Assembly (NCBI GenBank): GCA_023362775.1 | Contig: JALMGJ010000005.1 | Span: 41,251,463 to 41,315,462 of the forward strand | Length of the DNA: 64,000 nt | Direction of reading: 5' to 3' | Source: Charina bottae | Lineage: Eukaryota; Chordata; Lepidosauria; Squamata; Charinaidae | In this document: piece by piece, positions 11,961-26,600 of the stretch | Layout of the letters: the number at the start of each line of letters is the position of its first letter | How positions within the stretch are numbered: the first letter of the stretch is position 1 | Made by a program: the position numbers and the translations under genes | The notes under the pieces: generated by a model | What the model saw: only the letters and a program-made list of their open reading frames with translations | Databases searched by the model: none | What the model was told of the DNA's origin: nothing

Positions 11961-14900
11961 GTAAGTGAACTTTAAGGATGGGGATTTGGAGAAGGGAAGG
12001 GGACGGGAGGACCAAAGAGGCACTGGGATCCTTGTACGTTGGGAACTTCTCTCAGTGAAGCATTGCTACAGTATATGGAATGCTTGCTGCAACTCATACT
12101 TACAGGGATCCAAATAGAAAAAATGAGTTGAAAAAAGATAGGTACTTGTTAGTGCAGTAAATATAAGACCAAGTATATAAGATAGAGGTTTTGCAAGTAC
12201 CTAGAGATAAAGATATTTACAGTGCAATCCTATACCAGTGTATCCAGAATTGAGTTAATTAGATTCATTCCAGGATATAGATAGGTGACTAAGAGATATG
12301 CCATGTAAAGAGATATAACATCAGTTCCTTCTGCATAGTGCCTCCAGACTGGTGAAGGTTTGTCAGGAGTGTTGTCAGGAGGGTGTCAAGAGTTGATTAA
12401 TGCTTCTTTCTGATTGCTTACAGAACCAAATAACTACCGAACCCTCACAGGACGAGCAGTGAATGGCAGTCAGTTGGGCAAGGACTATATGCAGCTGAAG
12501 AGACTGCTACAGCTAATTCGCACCTACTCCCGAGCCAGCCTGTATGGGCCCAACATTGGGAGACCTAGGAAAAATGTTGTCACCCTCTTGGATGGGTAAG
12601 TGATCATGACAAACAATGCAGCAAGCTAGAGAATAGCACACACCAAAGTAGAATACCTGGTTGTTAATGTTGCACAACAGTAGAAAAACTCTGCAGATGA
12701 AAAAGCATGGGAAAGTCTTGAACATTTCCCATTATAAGCTAGGAGAATAATGCACAGCCTGATCAAGAGCTCCATCAGCCTGTGATACAAGAAATCAGAA
12801 CCAATCCAAGATATCTTGTTGCCTAAGACAGAACCAAATATGAGGGGACTGGCAACTGGTCATGCCTTTCCCCATTGGCCAACTACTATCCACCCATCCT
12901 CAAGTCAGCAGGAAACTACTTAGACATAACATTTGATGCCCCTATTGCCAATTCCTATTCTGCATCTATTACTTCTGTTAAAGCTTGCCACTGAATGATG
13001 GTGACCTAATTTCTTATGTTGGGATATCTTAAGCATAGTGATTGGTTAACCTTTTTGGGTTTGATGCCCTCTGTCTTTCTGAACATTACAGGTGACAGGA
13101 AATAATTGACCAATCAAAACAGTGATGTAATTTGGGGCAACAATAAGGCTTGGGGAAGTTGTGAATTTGACAAATGACTGATTAGCCTCTCCTTTGCTAT
13201 TGTGTGTGGTGAAGCAGGTGAAAGCAGGTCTCAAAAACTGTTAAGTCCTTATACGTGTTGATCTGAACTATCACAGACAATGCCCCACTGACTCTAGACA
13301 ATACCGTGTTCAAAGGTACCTAAGAAGCTCCTATAAAACCAAAAGGGATGCACTCCCCCATCTACTTCCTTTGTTGTTCTGAGTGACCAATTTCAGTACC
13401 AATCTGAGGCTTGAACCTCTACTGAAATAAGTCCAGGAATCCTCAAGAAACTCAGGGAGCTATGATGCCACTACATGTTCTATGACCTTGCCCCCAAACA
13501 GAATTTATCCAGCCTGTTGGAGTCTAAAGTAGTCTTTTAGTACTCCCCTTTTTGGCATTAGAAATAAATTGATCTTTTCTGGTCCCTTCGGCATTGCTGT
13601 GTTTTCCATATCTGCTTACAAACCACATGTTAAGGTGACAGCTAGCACCCTGAATTGCACCTGGAAGCCAGCTGCTAACCAATGCAGCTCTTGAAGTAGA
13701 AGTATTATAAAGTTGGATATCGTCACTGTCCTGATGTTACCTGATCCAGTACCAACAAATGATCTTGCTCAGCAGCTTCATTTAGATTCTAAATGGGAGT
13801 AATGAGAATGTCAAGCTCTATGACACTCCATAATTGAGGAGCCTAAGGCTCAGTCTTTACCCCTCTACCACTACTAACTGAAATCATCCTTCAGGAATGA
13901 GAAGAGTCTCTGCAAATGCTGCCTCTCCCTCCCAACCCTTGGACTCAGCTCAAAAGGATACCATGATCAATGATATCAAAAGCTGCTGAGGGGACCAGGA
14001 CAAGCAGGACAGGGAGATCACACTTCCACTATCCTGGTTCTGCTAAAGATCATCCACAAATGTGACCAATGCTATTTCTGTGCTGTACCCAAGCCTGAAA
14101 CCTGAATGAAATGGGTCCAGATAATAAGTTTCCTCCAGGGCTCTCTGTAGTTACAGCCCCACTCAGGTTTTGTGAAGAGGGGGTATACCACTGCTTCTTT
14201 CAAAGAAGGTGACAGCACCCTTTACCTCTAGAATGCATTCACCACCACCCTGATCCATCCCTCTGTCACTTCCATGGAGGCTTTCACCAACCAGGAAGGG
14301 TAGGAGATCAGATTCAAGTCGCTGAGCTGATAATGCAGAGAACCCCATCTACTTCCTCAGGACTCACAGGATCAGACTTATCCCATATAATCTCACAACA
14401 GGAAGCCTGAGTCATCTCCTTTGGACTTGACACTAACATCTAACTCTGAATGGATCTGAGCAATTCTGTCCTCCAGATGATTAGAAAATGCCTCACAGTG
14501 GCCCTGCAAATGTTCATCCTGTGTGTCCTTCCCCAGTAGTATCCTGGTCATTTTAAAGAGGGCTGCCGGATGGTAATCTGTGGATACAATAAGAGCAGAG
14601 AAATATTGATGTTGCACCACTCTTATTGCCAATGTGTAGGCTTGAAAATGGGCTTCTATCTATGTTCAGTCAGGTTTGCTCTTTGTTTTGCAACAGAATA
14701 GACAATAGTTTTGCCCTGTTAGGTTGCCTACATATGTGTCTCATTTGAAAGTATAGTGTTTGGCATAGTTCTTCTGTTGAAACCTTGACTGTCCTTCTAA
14801 TAAATGCCACTCATCAGAGCTGCTAGATTCTTTTCCTTAGGCTGATTGTTTGCAGTCCAGACTGCTAGGAGGGAAGTCTGATACATTCGTCCATTTCTGC

Positions 14901-16119
14901 AGCTTTATTGTTATTAATATTTTCTAGGGTCAATTTAGCTTCACTTTCCAAAATGGCTGGCTCTACTTCAGTGATTAGACATTCACATGTAGCATCAATC
15001 ACTTGACCTTTCTATTTGAATATTATCTCTATTTCTTTACATGGCTTATAATTCCTTCCATCTTCTTGCTCTTCTCTGGAACTCAGTGTTTCATTGGGCA
15101 AATTTTCTTCTGTCTCTGTTGCCTTTTGCTTTCTACCTTTCTTCACCTATTTTCAACATGTCAGTAGGCAACCATTGTACCCTTTTTTGCTTTTTGTTTT
15201 CATCTTTAATGATGTTACACATTTCAGCCCAGAGTGAATTGAAGTTTCTTTGGGTACTCTGTTAAATCCAATCAATTCAATCTATACTTTACCATGAACA
15301 CGTAATCCTATGAAATATTGCTGAGCTCTGATCTTGTTTATCTGATTATTTTATTTGTTTTCTTTAAGTTGTAATTTTGCAAGAAGTTCATGATTTGAAC
15401 CACAGTCATTGTTGTTTACAGAATGTAGCGTCCATTTGATATCAGTGTTGTCCATCTAGTAATGTCCATGTGTAATGGGTTGTAAGAATAACCTTGAGTT
15501 ACAGGAAGAAGAGCCACAGCCTAAACAATGGTCTGATAAATGAAATCTGAGTCCAAAGCAGGAATGTAATTTGAGTAAACGTCTCAGAATTGACCCTCCC
15601 TAGTTCTCTGGAACATAAAGGCAGGGAGGGGAGAGGCGCATTCAGACTTGCAAGATTTTGTTACTGTAATAAAAGTAGTATTAGCATTCATGATTTTGGT
15701 TTCCTGGTCTGGACTACATCAAAGGGCTGACACCATGTGTATAGTTATCCTTTAGTATGTTGGAAAAAGGTATTTGCACTGGATTTATTTCCTTTCCTTT
15801 CCTTTCCTTTCCTTTCCTTTCCTTTCCTTTCCTTTCCTTTCCTTTCCTTTCCTTTCCTTTCCTTTCCTTTCCTTTCCTCCCAACTTTGAGTGGCTTGGTG
15901 TGTCGACAAGATACTGCAAATTGTCACAGAACTATTAAAAAATTCCACTTCTGCATCTAGGGCTGAAGAATAGACTTGGACATCTGTAAAATTGATTGGT
16001 TCGCCTTGGAGATTATTCTGTCATTTGGGTTTCTATCCTTGCATTAACTTTCATATTTTGTCAATGATGGCTAATTCAATTCAACTCAACTCAACTCAAC
16101 TCAACTCAACTCAATTCAA

Positions 16120-16158
<39 letters not shown>

Positions 16159-19100
16159 TACACGCACGCACACTGATGTGAAACAACTACCATTTCAGTT
16201 CACTGATTCCCAGAATATTAATGTTCAATATTGACTCTGATACCTTTTTGTTAATGATGACTACTCCATTTTTCTTTGGACTGTCATAGAAGATCAGATG
16301 TTCCTCTGATGTGTAGGGAACCACTTTAACCCATTTCAATGTACTTATTAGTAGAATATCAGAGTTTAGTCTTAGCATTTCTATTCTAACAAAATCAGGT
16401 TTGCTGTGGTTCATGCTTCTTACATTCCACATACCTTGTTTGTTTGTTTGTTGGATTCTTAAACCCATCCAACTCCAAGAAGACTCTCAGAGGTGTTCAA
16501 TATGACCAATATATATGTTAAAAACCACAACTAAAAACTGCATAGCTACCCAGACTAAAACAACACTACCCAAAATGCAAAAAAAGACCCAATAGGGGCT
16601 CCACAGACACCCTAATTCCAGGCCAGGTCTTAAGAGACTTCCAGAACCCTAGGAGAGTGGGAGGCAGGCATATCTACTGATGATACCAAACCTTGAACTG
16701 ATGAATGACCTCACTCAGTGATTTTAAACAGGGGTGAGAGCATTGAACCCTGAGGTACCCCACAAGTGAGAGGTCGTAGGTGCAATCTCTGCCCTCCTGA
16801 AACACTGACTGGAAATAACCACCGAGGAAGGAGATGAACCACTGCAATACAGTGCCTCCCACCCCCAATCCCTGCAGCTGATCCAGAAGGATATGGTGGT
16901 TGACAGTATTGAAAGCCAGAAAAGAAAGACAAAAAAAATTATCAATGAACTGAACACTGTTTTTTGACTTCTAAATACTGTAGTTTGTTCACTTAGATTT
17001 TCAAAGTACAGTTTGTGCAATTGAATAACCAGTGGTTCCTGTATATCCTTTTTTTTTTTGGGGGGGGGGGAGATTTCAAAATTTGAAAAACTGCTAAGGT
17101 GCTTCAAAGAGGTGAGAGTGGGATATACAGTGTTAGAAGACAACAACCAATCAGTACAGCACAAAGTTGGCTTCAGTGGCATACTAATAGAAATGGTTTC
17201 CTATAGCTCAACCCTGGAGAGGGCTGGAAGGTATGCTTGTATCTCTCTCTGTGTGTGTAATCACAATAAATAGGCCTATTAAATTTGCACTTGTGTCTGC
17301 AATCCTTTTGCTGGGTCAAATTTCATTGTATCTAGATAATTTCTTTATCTGATCTGCCATATTCTTGGTTTCAATTGGAACACTTGCACCTGAATAAAAA
17401 TGTAAACCAGGTTTTGTGGCTGAGAATTGTAAACATGATCAGGCTCCATACCTTAGGAGGCATAGGAAGACTTTGGGTCCATAAACCTTCCCCCCATCCC
17501 AACACTCATGTATTCTTTGAAATGAAATGCGTTCCAGGTTTTTCTCCTTACTTTCTTGTTCTTGTTCTGGTTGTTGTTGTTATTGTTATTGTGGTAAGAT
17601 GGTAACCATTTCCTTAATAGTTAAAAAGTGTGTGTATGTGTGTGTGTGCGTGCGCGTGCGCGTCTGTATAATGAGAAAGGACCTTCAGTCAGCTTCTAAG
17701 TGAATGTACTTTTTGTAAAAAATGTAACATAATGAAACAAAGTATTCAGCTTGTTGTCACACTGTCTACCCATTTCCTAACTTACATGCCTGACCTTATA
17801 ACCAAAAATTCCTTTGAAGTATCTGCATCAAACACTGGGCTTTCCTACCAATGGAAGTCAAAGTAATAATAATAATAATAAAAAACTTTAGAAGTGTGAA
17901 AACAGGATGAAGTACATTACCAACTTTTCTTGTGTTATTGACGTTTGACCATGTAATAAAGCTGAACACACATAAAAAATGGATTTCGTATGGGAGAAAA
18001 CATTATGAATCCCTGAAATAAGTGTATCAACTTTATAGTTTGTGCTGTCAGATAGGTATGCAGACTACCTTGACAGTTTATTTGATTTAAGTTGCCTCCT
18101 TTGAGGGGAATGTTCAGTCTTACATGTTTATTATCTTTCTTTGCTTGCTTTAAAATGGCCTTGCCAACCTCTGTTAAGCTGTAGCCTACATCCATTATCC
18201 TACTGACTGGATATTTTGGAGTTGTAGTTGAATTCATCTAAAAGGCACCACGTTTAGATAATTTAACAAAATCCTTCTAAATTCAGTTGTGTGAATATGC
18301 ATTTTTGTGGTATCATGTCATTTTTTATATTTATCAAATAATATTATATCATATATTCTCACAAATACGATCTGCATTAATAATTTTATCTAAGACATAT
18401 TTTCCCAACCTTGTGTCCTCCAGATGAATAATTCCAGAATTCCCCAACAATATTCTGCACACTATGGTCCCACAGTTTGATGGGTGAATTTGGAGAAGAC
18501 TGCTTTATGGGGAAGTGATATTTCAGTTTTCTTTCTCCAGCCAAATGTGGATTTTGAGAATGAAAAACTGCAGAGGATTGATTAGGGGACAGAAAGATAG
18601 TTGCATCAAAACACTATACTCCAGTACAGAAAAAGTGTGATGGCATAAATTGTACTATCCACACTACCGACCCCTATTGTGTATCAAGGCTGGTGTCAGC
18701 ATCCAGAATAGTCCATGGAGTAGGCAAAATGGGACCACCTGTCTAAAGTAATAAAAACAGTAGAAAAGATGGTCACATGAAACCCCATGTTGGTGAAAGC
18801 AGCTGAAAACCTGTAATGCACTCATCAGTGACAGAACTAGCAACACACAACGGCAAAATCTGGTTCTCTTTCTTGGGTTAACTCTGCATCACAAGACTAG
18901 TGTCGTCTCTGCATCGCAGGACTAGAGCTCTTTCAACAGGGCTAAATCCATATTTTAAAACCTTACATAAGGAGCTGGAATAAGACTTGACAAGCACTTC
19001 TGCAGAGGCCAAGTGTTCAACCTGTCCTGCAGTTCAGACTAGAATGGCAGTGTCTAGTAGTTGGAGGGATGGGGTCATGCTTTTTGTGGTATCATACCTA

Positions 19101-20640
19101 AAGTAGTCAGTCACAGCTGGAGAGATCCCAACCTCTGGTTGTCATCAACTGCATCATTGATAAAGTGTGCTAAATAATTTCTATGGCAAAAATTGTATTA
19201 GAAGAAGAGGGAAAGCACCATTTTAAAACTGGAACAGCTGTAGCTGACTTAGAGTTATGATTCTAAGTCTCTCTGGTATAACTAGATACATCAGAGCTCT
19301 CCCCTAAAAAGCCACAACATCGTCAACAACAAAAACCATTGCAGATTATGCACGTTCATGGTGATTTCATTGCTCATTCATATATACTGTACACACCTTT
19401 TCAAAGTCTGTATAAGAAACCATTTGCCCCTTGCCCCATAAACATAGGAAATAATTGTATGTCATAAAGTTTATTTTTAAGTCCCATTCCCCCTTAATCT
19501 TCACCGGGTGTTTCCAGATGGAAGACTACTAGTGCTACCAATTAGTAGTGCAACTACTCCATCTGTTGTAAGAAAAAAAAATATGGAGGAATCAATGGGA
19601 AACATGAGAGGTTACAAATAGAAAATAATGTCATGTGAGCCCCCTATAAAATTCCATTAACACAATAGAGCAGTTGCACAATAACAACTATGCCTGGAAG
19701 CATCTACAGAGGAAGAGAAATTAATTTCAATTTCAAAAGCAGACCACTTTTTTAGCCCAAACTTTCCCTTGTGTTAAACAGAAATAGTGCTGTGGCAATC
19801 TATTACAGAGACTTTTTCTTGGGGGGGGGGGTGTAATTGCAGGCTTTTTTACCAGATATGAAAAATGTATAGAGATACTTCATTTAACCTGTATTATGGT
19901 TTGGTGCCAAGTTATCTGCATGACTGCATCTCCCTATTAGAGTCAGCCTGACCACTTTGGTTGAGCGGGCAGAAGCAGCTGGTTGTCACCAGTTTTGGGG
20001 AGGTTGGAGAGGCTGAAGCCTGGAAACATTTTTCTGTGATGGGCCTGACTCTCTGGCATGGCCTCCCACCTGCCGTCTGGAAAAATTGTTGATTGGCAGG
20101 GTCCAGGAGGAGGGCCTTCTCTGCTGTGGCCCCCGCCCTTTGGAACAAGTTATCCCCAGAGGTGAGACCGGCCCCCACTCTCCCGGCTTTCCGAAAGGGG
20201 GTGAAAACTTGGTTGTGCCACCTCGCTTGGGGTGGGAGGGGGGATAATCAATCATGGGGGTGGTTGGCACCCTGATGGGACCAATGATAACACCTTATTC
20301 ACCATCTTGGATTATACATTTTATATCTTGCATTTTTATATCTATGGATTTATATTTATATTTATATTGTATTTATTCTATTGATATTTTGATATTTTAT
20401 TTTTAACTGTTTGTAAGCCGCCCAGAATCGTTGTAATACGAGATGGGCGGGGTATAAATAACTTAAATAAATAAATAAAAGTTGAAAACAGAGCTTTTCC
20501 AGAGGGCTTTTGGGGTCTGATGCCAGTTATTGTTTTGCTTTGTTTTAATGTATTTATAATATATATTTTTGGGTATTATTATGTTATGTTTCTTTCTGTG
20601 GTCACCAAGAGAGAAGCATGATATAAATATGATGGAAGAT

Positions 20641-20678
<38 letters not shown>

Positions 20679-23600
20679 GCCTAAAAATACATGCTATATT
20701 CTCTAGGAAAGTCCTGGTCAGCAACAGTTAAACTTAATAGAAAATAGCAGATGAACATAAATATCTGTGCATTTTTATTATTCCTATAAGGTGTGAGATT
20801 CACCCTTGTTCCTGCTTGCTGCAGAAAATTGGCTCTACCTGCCCTTGATATGAACAAACATAAGCATTGATATGTTTTTCTACATATTACAAGAATTATC
20901 ATTGATGTTAGAGGTGGCCATTAATTTCCCGTCCAAGATCTGATTGACATTGCAGACATTCAGATATGTTCTGGGACAGTTCTTTGACCATTGGCTAATT
21001 CAGAGCCTATTTGCTGGTGTGTATGCTGCAGAATGTTGATATATGACAAACATGGAAGGAAAACAGATGTGGTTCAGGAGAGAAAAGCACACATCAAAGA
21101 ATAACTATCAAATGCTGGAGAAATATCATGGGGTACTAGCAATTATTTCTGATTCCTGCGGAAGGAAAAAAAGTCTCAGAAGAATGGAGAAGGACAAGTG
21201 TGTGACGTCTATATTTAAGAAGAAGTTGAGGAGTTATAGACTGGTTAGTTTGACTTTTATACCCTGGAAGTTATTAGAATGAGCAATAAATCAATCTTTT
21301 TTAAGCACCTGTGGGAAAACAGGGTAATTGCTAGTAGCTGGCATAGATTTATGAAGATGACAACAGGGATAACCAATCTAGCAGACTTTTGGCAGGAAAT
21401 TCTTCAAGTATATCTGGCCAATATCGTAGATATTATATACCTTAACTGTTAAAATCATTTTACACATGGATCATAGAAAAGCAAGTAGAACAAAATACCA
21501 ATTGGAAGAATTAATTGTTCATCACTGACTTTTGACAGTGATGTGCTGCAGCTAGTTCATACTGGCTGGCAAGAGCCGATTGTTAAATTTTCAGGAATTT
21601 TGCAAGCCGGTTGTTAGATCCAAATGAAATCCAAGATGGCGTCCAAGAGGGTGGTCTCTTAGTGTGGGGGAGCTTGTGGTTTGTTTTTTTGCATTTTAGC
21701 ATGCTTGGTCTCCTTGGATGTCTCACAACCATGGTGGTTGTGACACTTACCCCTCTGCCATCCACCTCCACCTTCACAGCTGCTGCTGTTACCTCTCTTC
21801 ATTGTTCCAATTACCACTCCAATGTCCAACCAGTATCAAGACAGTTCCAGCCATTCCACTCAGCCAGGATATTTGGGGAAAACTCCATCATCCTGCCAGG
21901 ACTGCTACTCAGGGACTTCAAAGACAAGACCAGCAGAAACTGTGTTGGTCTACAGAAAATTGGGAAACCCTCTTTGTTGTCCCAAGACTTGAAACCACCA
22001 ATGATCCACACAACCATTACAACCTCCTCAGTCTACCTTCCGCAAATCCCCGTTGCCATGAGAAAAAAAGAAAAATGAAATTACTCTTAATATTCTGCCT
22101 GAATCTCTTCATGTTGGGAGTGGTTCCAGTCAGTGTTGATTGGGGGTGGAGATGTCAAATCTTCACCCCCTGCTTTGCAGGGTCCCACAGGGATCGGCAC
22201 TCTCCCTACTCCTGTTTAAAATCTACATGAAACTGCTGGATGAGGTCATTTGATGGCACGCAGTGCAGTGTCATCAGTATGAAATAGAATTTAAAGCAGT
22301 AGTGTTAGGTTGAATAATTGGCATCCCGCAAAAGTATATTATCTACTATCTAAATTATCTATTAGCAAAGTTGAAGCTATAAATAAGGCAGGATTGGTAT
22401 ACCTTTAACATTTTTGTGCTGAATAAATTTATCAATGTGATACTACTGCAGATTCAGGAAAATAATTTTATATCATACTTGGAATTAATAAATGTGTGTG
22501 TAATGAGCAAGTCATGCTCAAATCACTGTTGGAACTGGAACATACTGGCTCACCGTATGAGAGCAACTCACTATGGCATGTTTGTTATGTTGTCACTCTC
22601 AACACTCACAGTTGCTGAGATTATATTAAATGACTGAACAAATTGAAAGAATTCCCCATGATTAGCTGTGCTTCCAGACTTATGTGTAATTCTATCCATC
22701 AGTGCACATTATGCAATTGTTCCATCTTTTCTTTCTTAAGAGATTCTTTATAGTGAAAAAACACTGGTGGATTATAAATAGAAGACAACAACATCTGGAT
22801 CCTTCCATAAAATTCCATGAACTACATGGTATGATTGCGTAATAAAAGCCTTGTCTGGAATCTCTGCAGATTTCCCAACAATTTTTAAATGAAATGCAGT
22901 TGGGAGAGGCTGCCAGTTTAATCAATGTAGCAGCACTGGGGGGAGAATTGGAAACCCTTTCTTCTGGCACTGTACTTTCCCCTTCCAAAATTACCGTTGG
23001 TTGTTTTGTGATCAGCAAGAGAAAATGCTAGACTGGTTTCAGTTCAAGTCATGAAATCAGATCATTCCATATTTTGTGCTTTATTAGATAACCATGGTGT
23101 CACACACCTGTACAGTTAAGTATTACACATCATACTGCTTTTGCCCACCACATAATTGGATACATATTTCCCAGCCAATTTCTAGAGCTCTCTCTCTCTT
23201 GTCTAAAAACAGTGCCTGTTTAAACTGTATTTGATGGGAGTTTGAGGAGTTGCAATCCCAAAATATCTAGGAGATGTCATATTCGGAAAGCTGTTTTAAG
23301 AGGTTCAATACTATAGCACCCATTGAGACAGGTTACTGGATTAGATTTTTTTGGATTAGATTCCTCTTCACCAAAGAAAGTGCATTCAGAACTGGAGTAA
23401 GTGTGAATATTTGTACCATGCTGCATTCAGCTCATTTACTTTGAAGTGTGGCTCTCACAAAAGTGTAGTGATTTGGTGTATTTGGTAAAAGAACTACCTC
23501 ATTCTTGGACTTACTGAAAGACAGAGGGACATGTGCATATGTAGGATGTGTGTGTGCACACATGTGCATGTGTGTACATGTATGCCTTTCTTTTATGCCC

Positions 23601-26600
23601 ATAAACTTACCTGCTTTCTGTATCTCACAGGTTCATGAAAGTGGCAGGGAACATAGTGGATGCAGTTACCTGGCAACAGTAGGTATTTCTTTTTCTCTTT
23701 CAATGTTTATAACAATATGATAGTGATAAGAAAGTTGGGTACAAGACAAAAGAGACCCTAGCATTGATAGGGCATTGTCTTCAGACAAGAGAGAACTCAG
23801 AGATTTATCCTCATTCTGCTCTTCAGAGTTCAGTCTGAAAATGAAGCTCTGTTGCATGACAAAAGGAAGAGGTACTCTTCTAATTATGTAAAACAGAAGA
23901 AATTCAGGGGGTGACCACAGATTACCTACCCCTGTAGTTAAGCAGAACCTAAACTACAGGTGTAGATAATCGGCAGTCATCAAGCTGAACAATAACTTTC
24001 AGCATCCTTCATCTTTAGTATTGCTAGCTGGGACTGCTGAGCATTGTTATTCAGATGCCATCTCTCTTATACTGTTTATTCTAGCTATACAGGTAGTCCT
24101 CGCTTAACGACCACAATTGGGACCGGAATTTCGGTTGCTAAGCAAAGCAGTCATTAAGTGAATCCAACCCAATTTTATGACCTTTTTTGCAGCAGTTGTA
24201 AGCAAATCATGTGGTTGTTAAGTGAATCACATGGTTCCCCATTGATTTTGCTTGCTGGAAGCTGGCTGGGAAGGTCAAAAATGGCAATCACGTGACCATG
24301 GGACACTGCGACAGTCGTAAATGCAAACCGGTTGCCAAGAGCTCAAATCGTGATCACATGACCATGGGGACACAGCGATGGTTGTAAGTGCGAGGGCCAG
24401 TCATAAGTTGGTTTTTTCAGCACCGTCATAAGTCTCAACTGTCGCTAAATGAATAGTCATTAAGCAAGGACTACCTGTAGAACAAAGAGACCTGACATGA
24501 AGCTTAAAACAGGCTATTCTAACAGATACAGCAAGCCCTTGGAGTACTTCAATATTCAGGTAGGGTGGTATTCTGAAGAAAAGATATAGCTCACATTGGA
24601 AGTCAACTTGGCTTCCTGTGTAATTAATGCTTTGCAGGCCAGCACATGGGTCGCATTTATCTGTTGGTATATCTGCTGTTGTAAGGAACAGCTTGCAGGG
24701 AAGCTGACTGAATATAGAATCAGTGCTGAGTCAGTGGGCTTCAGAAGAAAACAGATGGAAAGAAGTAATTTCTGCCCTTTGTACTGTTTATCTGAGCAAT
24801 CAAGTTTCTTTACCCAGTGATAACACATGATATTTTTGGAAACTCTCATGTGCAGCATTTACCAAGCCTGAAGGGATTACTGAAGGAGGCCTGATTGGAT
24901 TACATAGTTAGAAATCCTGACTACAGGAATTTTACTGTAGCATTCCCAATAGTTGGGATTGGATTCATAGGTAGCTCCCTTGAAAAAATATTTCAGATTA
25001 ATGTTTGGTGTTTCTGCTGCCTACCAAAATGGCTTTAGTGCCAGGTATGAATTGAATACTGAAAACTAACAACAGTCACTTATTCTAGGGACTTGGGTGC
25101 TAGCATTATTGTTGATATTTGTTGATATTTATTGTTGATATTTATTGATATTTATTGTTGATATTTGTTGATATTTTCAGAATGATGAGCACCAAAAAGC
25201 TTTGCGTTGCACATAATGTTTTTTTAAGAATCATACTCTTCTAGGATTCCACATATGTTTCCTGGTCATACTGAAAACATCTCCCCTATACCATAAATTC
25301 AACTATGGTAATTTAGGATAAGAGGGGCGTGGTGGCTCAGCGGGTAAGACGCCAGGCTTGTCGATCGGAAGATCGCAAGTTCGGAGGTTCGAATCCCTAG
25401 CCCTGCGTGCGGAGTGAACTCCCGCACTCGCCCCAGTTCTTGCCAACCTAACAATTCGAAAGCCTGCAAATGCAAGTAGATGAATAGGTACCACTTTGGT
25501 GGGTAGGTAACAGCGTTCCGCACGTGTCATGCGGCCACATGACCGTGGAAGCGTCTTCGGACAACGCTGGCTCTTCGGCTAACAAACGGAGATGAGCACC
25601 GGCCCCTAGAGTCGGACACGACTGCACAAATGTGCGGGGGGAACCTTTAGGATAATAATAATTTAGGATAATGTAGGTTGATTGTTCACAGTAATATATA
25701 TGAGACTCTTGTAGACACTCTGGAACATTTTTCATAATGCTACTTCTCTTCTTAACTTTCAGAAATATGGGAATATAGTTTGCTTTCCCAGACACCGTGG
25801 CTATATAATGAGAATAAGCCTGGCTATAATGAAAATTGCATTATTGGCCACAGGTTGCTTTGTTACCTATGCAAATAAGTTATTGCTGCTATCACATGTT
25901 TTATGGCTTTAGGGTGACTGGCAGAGCATTTGTGAGATATTTGCTCATATAATTCATTGTATCGTGAATTTTGCTTAATACTTATAGGTGTTACATTGTA
26001 TCAGTGGAACAAGGAAACATTTGAGCATCTAGTGCAGAAATATTATTTGAAAGAGTCAATTTTATGGACTGAAATAGAAAAAATGACTTGAAAATGCAAG
26101 ATGTGTAATATTCTGTAGCATGAGTCTATATGTCAAGGTGGTTTGCAGCCATGACCCTATCACTGAGATCAAAATAATCTAGATGTTACACTCAGTGTTT
26201 CTTCTCAGGAGCCCAAAATGGGCTGAGACAGTGGATGCTTGTAGATTAAGCATTAACATGAATTTATTTGCTACAATTTTCTACAAATGGTAATCCTAAT
26301 TTAGTCCTATTTGTATGATATTTGGATGTAGATTTAGGAAGAAATTCGGGGACAGGGGGCAGGGGAGAGCATCTGCTTTCTGGAAATTACAACTCCTGCC
26401 ATTGCTGGGAAACCATCTTCCCATCCATATCCTTTTAGAACTTCTTTTTTTTTTCCCATAAGTTTTATTGAATTTTAAAATACATATTAAGAACTAATAC
26501 AAAAGAAAAAAAATAGAAATACAAAGTAAGAAAAAGGAAAAGAAAAAGTGAAGTCAAAAAATAACAAACAAAGAAAATATAGAAAATAGATGTCCTCCAA

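Larger units (their letters stand above)
12596..23630 (+). other. HPSE2 intron between exons b and c
   Basis: An 11.0-kb intron rich in old LINE pieces (13630-14650, 14850-15300, 16187-16450, 16590-16925, 19895-20480, 21040-21480, 21611-22310), microsatellites and an unclassified dispersed repeat (18721-19240). I see nothing recognisable in 12600-13620, 17080-18690 and 22320-23620 apart from simple repeats and short old dispersed fragments. No additional exon is supported. Confidence 0.6.

Noticed and set aside
15745..15960. Two 67-codon frames with five-codon periodicity
   Set aside because: Translation of a (TTTCC)n microsatellite.
21611..22230. Two overlapping frames of 155 and 170 codons as a novel gene
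   Set aside because: They flow into a CR1-like RT fragment and have no splice context or recognisable domain; a LINE derivative is more likely, though the 5' part is unassigned.
23679..23682. Premature stop (TAG) after T-W-Q-Q in HPSE2
   Set aside because: The donor GTAGGT starts at 23679, so the exon ends before it and the His codon is completed in the next exon.
25322..25400. A tRNA gene
   Set aside because: Box A and box B are present, but they belong to the SINE head; the body, tail and target-site duplication of the SINE follow.
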